From NCBI GenBank assembly GCA_027622975.1, contig JAQBVN010000005.1:58175-122174 (forward strand): a stretch of DNA of 64,000 nucleotides. The letters run 5' to 3'. This stretch comes from Bacteroidota bacterium. Its GTDB lineage: Bacteria > Bacteroidota > Bacteroidia > Flavobacteriales_D > Sanyastnellaceae. Below, piece after piece: positions 62,101-64,000 of this stretch. Position numbers and translations under genes: made by a program. Under the pieces are notes generated by a model that had not been told where the DNA came from, did not search any database, and saw nothing but the letters and a program-made list of their open reading frames with translations. Every line of letters begins with the position of its first letter. Position 1 is the stretch's first letter.

Positions 62101-64000
62101 TCAGCTGATGACGTTGCCGGGGGCGACGCCTTCTTCGGGCGTGACGAAGCGGAGGCCGCCGTCGTCCGTGCTGGCCATCAGGACCATGCCCTGGCTTTCG
62201 ATGCCGCGCAGGGGGCGAGGGGCGAGGTTGACGAGGAGCGTGACCTGGCGTCCGACGACGTCCTCGGGGGCGAAGTGCTCGGCGATGCCGCTGACGACCG
62301 TGCGGGTGTCGAGGCCCGTGTCGACGGTGAGTTTCAGGAGCTTGTCAGCCGTGGGGACCTTTTCGCATTCGAGAACGGTGCCGACGCGGAGGTCGAGCTT
62401 GGTGAAGTCGTCGAAGGTGATTTCGTCTTTGGCGGGCATGATGTTGCGGGTTGAGGGATCGGAGGCATCGGTGGCGGAGGAGCCGCCTGCGGAGGCGGCA
62501 TCGCCCTTGGTTCCGCCCTTGGTGCCGAGCTTGGCGACCTGGGCGGCGACCGTGTCGTCGTCGATTTTGGTGAACAGGATGGGAAGGTCGCCGAGGTCCG
62601 TGCCGGCAGAAACGAGGTCGGTTCGGGCGTCCTTCCAACGCGCGTCCGACACGCCAAACGAAGCGGCGATTTTCGCGGCCGATTGGGGCAGGAAGGGCTC
62701 GAGGAGCACTGCGCAGTTGCCCACGACCTGGCACGTCAAGTGCATGATCGTGGCGGTGCGGGCGGGGTCGGTTTTTTGGAGTTTCCAAGGCTCCTGCTCG
62801 GTCAGGTACTTGTTGCCCAAGCGCGCCACGTTCATGGCTTCGAGCTGCGCTTCTTTGTAGCGGTGGCGGGCAATGAGGTCTCCGACCTTGGCGGGGGCAG
62901 CCGCGAGCGTCTCGAGGAGGGCGCGGTCGGTGGCGTCAAGGGCGTCGTCGGCCGGAGCGGCCGGCACGGCGCCGTCGTAGTACTTGCGGGTCAACACCAG
63001 CACGCGGTTCACAAAGTTGCCCAGGACGTCGGCCAACTCGTTGTTGACCTTGTCGCGGAAGTCGCTCCACGTGAACTCGCTGTCCTTCAATTCCGGCATG
63101 ATGGCCGTCAAGACGTAGCGCATGGCGTCGCTTCCCTCGGGGAAGTCTTCGAGGTACTCTGTCACCCAAACCGCCCAGTTCCGCGACGTGCTGATCTTGT
63201 CGCCCTCGAGGTTCATGAACTCGTTGGCCGGCACGTTGGTCGGGAGGTTGTAGCCCCCGTGCTCCTTGAGCAGGATGGGGAAGATGATGCAGTGGAAGAC
63301 GATGTTGTCCTTGCCGATGAAGTGGATGAGGTCGGCCTGGGGGTCTTGCCACCAGTCGCGCCAATCTTGCCCGTTCTGTTCGCACCACTCCATGGTGGCC
63401 GTGATGTAGCCGATGGGGGCGTCAAGCCAAACGTACAAGACCTTCCCCTCCGCGCCTTCCACCGGCACGGGCACGCCCCAATCCAGGTCCCGGGTCATGG
63501 CGCGGCTTTCGAGGCCGCCGTCGATCCACGAGCGGCACTGCCCGAGCACGTGGGCCTTCCATTCCTTGGGGTTGTGGTGCGGTTGGCCGTCGAGTGTGCC
63601 GTCGACGATGTATTCGCGGAGCCAGTTCTCGTGCCGCCCCATCGGGAGGTACCAAAGCGTCGTGGGCTTGAGGACGGGCGTGGAGCCGCTGAGGGTGGAG
63701 CGCGGGTTGACGAGCTCGGTGGGGCTCAGGGTCTTCCCGCATTTCTCGCACTGGTCGCCGTACGCCCCGTCGGACGAGCACGACGGGCAGGTGCCTTGGA
63801 TGTACCGGTCGGCCAGGAATTGGTTCGCCTCCTCGTCGTAGAACTGCTCCTCGGTTTTCACTTCAAACCCGCCCTTGTCGAGCAGGGTCAAGAAGAAATC
63901 CTGCGCCACTTGGTGGTGCTTGGGCGATGACGTTCGGCTGTAGTGGTCGAAGCTGATGTCGAGCCCCGCGAACGCTTTTTGCATCTCCACGTGGTACGTG
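62101..64000 (-). CDS. metG: Methionyl-tRNA synthetase, N-terminus cut by window edge
   Basis: Partial gene open to the window edge; the HIGH region lies beyond it. The visible part (over 630 residues) contains a zinc-binding knuckle (CPSC...CEKCGK), the KMSKS-equivalent KISTSRN, VLYVWLDAPIGYITATMEW, the anticodon-binding helical domain, a Gly/Ser/Thr-rich linker (about GTKGGTKGDAASAGG) and a C-terminal tRNA-binding (EMAP/Trbp111-like) domain with DFTKLDLRVGTVLECEKVPTADKLL. The first codons in view read TYHVEMQKAFAGLDISFDHY. Its base composition is higher in GC than its neighbours (three sampled lines: 60%, 67%, 73%). Confidence 0.96.
   Translation of the reverse strand, partial: TYHVEMQKAFAGLDISFDHYSRTSSPKHHQVAQDFFLTLLDKGGFEVKTEEQFYDEEANQFLADRYIQGTCPSCSSDGAYGDQCEKCGKTLSPTELVNPRSTLSGSTPVLKPTTLWYLPMGRHENWLREYIVDGTLDGQPHHNPKEWKAHVLGQCRSWIDGGLESRAMTRDLDWGVPVPVEGAEGKVLYVWLDAPIGYITATMEWCEQNGQDWRDWWQDPQADLIHFIGKDNIVFHCIIFPILLKEHGGYNLPTNVPANEFMNLEGDKISTSRNWAVWVTEYLEDFPEGSDAMRYVLTAIMPELKDSEFTWSDFRDKVNNELADVLGNFVNRVLVLTRKYYDGAVPAAPADDALDATDRALLETLAAAPAKVGDLIARHRYKEAQLEAMNVARLGNKYLTEQEPWKLQKTDPARTATIMHLTCQVVGNCAVLLEPFLPQSAAKIAASFGVSDARWKDARTDLVSAGTDLGDLPILFTKIDDDTVAAQVAKLGTKGGTKGDAASAGGSSATDASDPSTRNIMPAKDEITFDDFTKLDLRVGTVLECEKVPTADKLLKLTVDTGLDTRTVVSGIAEHFAPEDVVGRQVTLLVNLAPRPLRGIESQGMVLMASTDDGGLRFVTPEEGVAPGNVIS

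Overview
The window reads as a chromosomal segment of a member of the Bacteroidota, most likely a flavobacterial (Cryomorphaceae/Schleiferiaceae-like) lineage. The evidence is a gliding lipoprotein (GldH), several large secreted proteins with type IX secretion (T9SS) C-terminal domains, families largely confined to the phylum (DUF2480, DUF4271, IPExxxVDY, the three-domain IspG, the DksA-like protein with a degenerate zinc finger, RicT next to GldH), and promoter boxes of the Bacteroidota type TAnnTTTG. The base composition is fairly GC-rich (about 55% in lines I counted), high for a flavobacterium. Most of the window is housekeeping, with few signs of mobile DNA: no transposase, integrase, CRISPR array or rRNA was found, and there is one tRNA.

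Layout. 1-2399 (-): 3'-truncated secreted protein with an N-terminal domain that recurs at 60.4-61.4 kb and a 62-residue Cys/Asp-rich repeat. 2.8-9.8 kb: leuS, a polysaccharide deacetylase, a DUF349 protein, recX and prfB. 9.8-14.7 kb: fumC, manC with a tiny upstream lipoprotein candidate, mlaE-mlaF, and a flavoprotein that looks like an iodotyrosine (halotyrosine) deiodinase. 14.8-19.2 kb: acpP-fabF-rnc-IPExxxVDY-pyk. 19.3-25.6 kb: ileS, dksA-like, lspA, and convergent ispG. 25.7-31.9 kb: recO, a TonB-dependent receptor, holB, ricT and gldH. 32.0-34.1 kb: a secreted M43-type metalloprotease.

34.3-45.7 kb is almost entirely on the minus strand: a 1240-residue T9SS surface protein, purQ, dxs, DUF2480, polA, and an uncharacterised lipoprotein plus secreted-protein pair. 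45.8-49.3 kb: a 62-residue membrane protein, purD, and a GT2-GT9 fusion glycosyltransferase. 49.3-58.1 kb (-) runs LTD-domain giant protein, DUF4271, hemD, rnpA, ctpA, O-antigen ligase. 58.2-64.0 kb: asd, tRNA-Thr(CGT), an outer-membrane protein gene broken by an amber codon, a T9SS-type secreted protein, a nitroreductase and 5'-truncated metG.

Functionally, the segment combines translation (leuS, ileS, metG, prfB, tRNA), envelope building (manC, GT2-GT9, O-antigen ligase, Mla lipid transport, LspA, deacetylase), isoprenoid precursors (dxs, ispG), fatty acid synthesis (acpP, fabF), purine synthesis (purQ, purD), DNA replication and repair (polA, holB, recO, recX), and surface motility and secretion cargo. 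The most striking non-gene signal is a promoter grammar: at eight genes a TAnnTTYG box lies exactly four bases upstream of the start codon, which predicts leaderless mRNAs.
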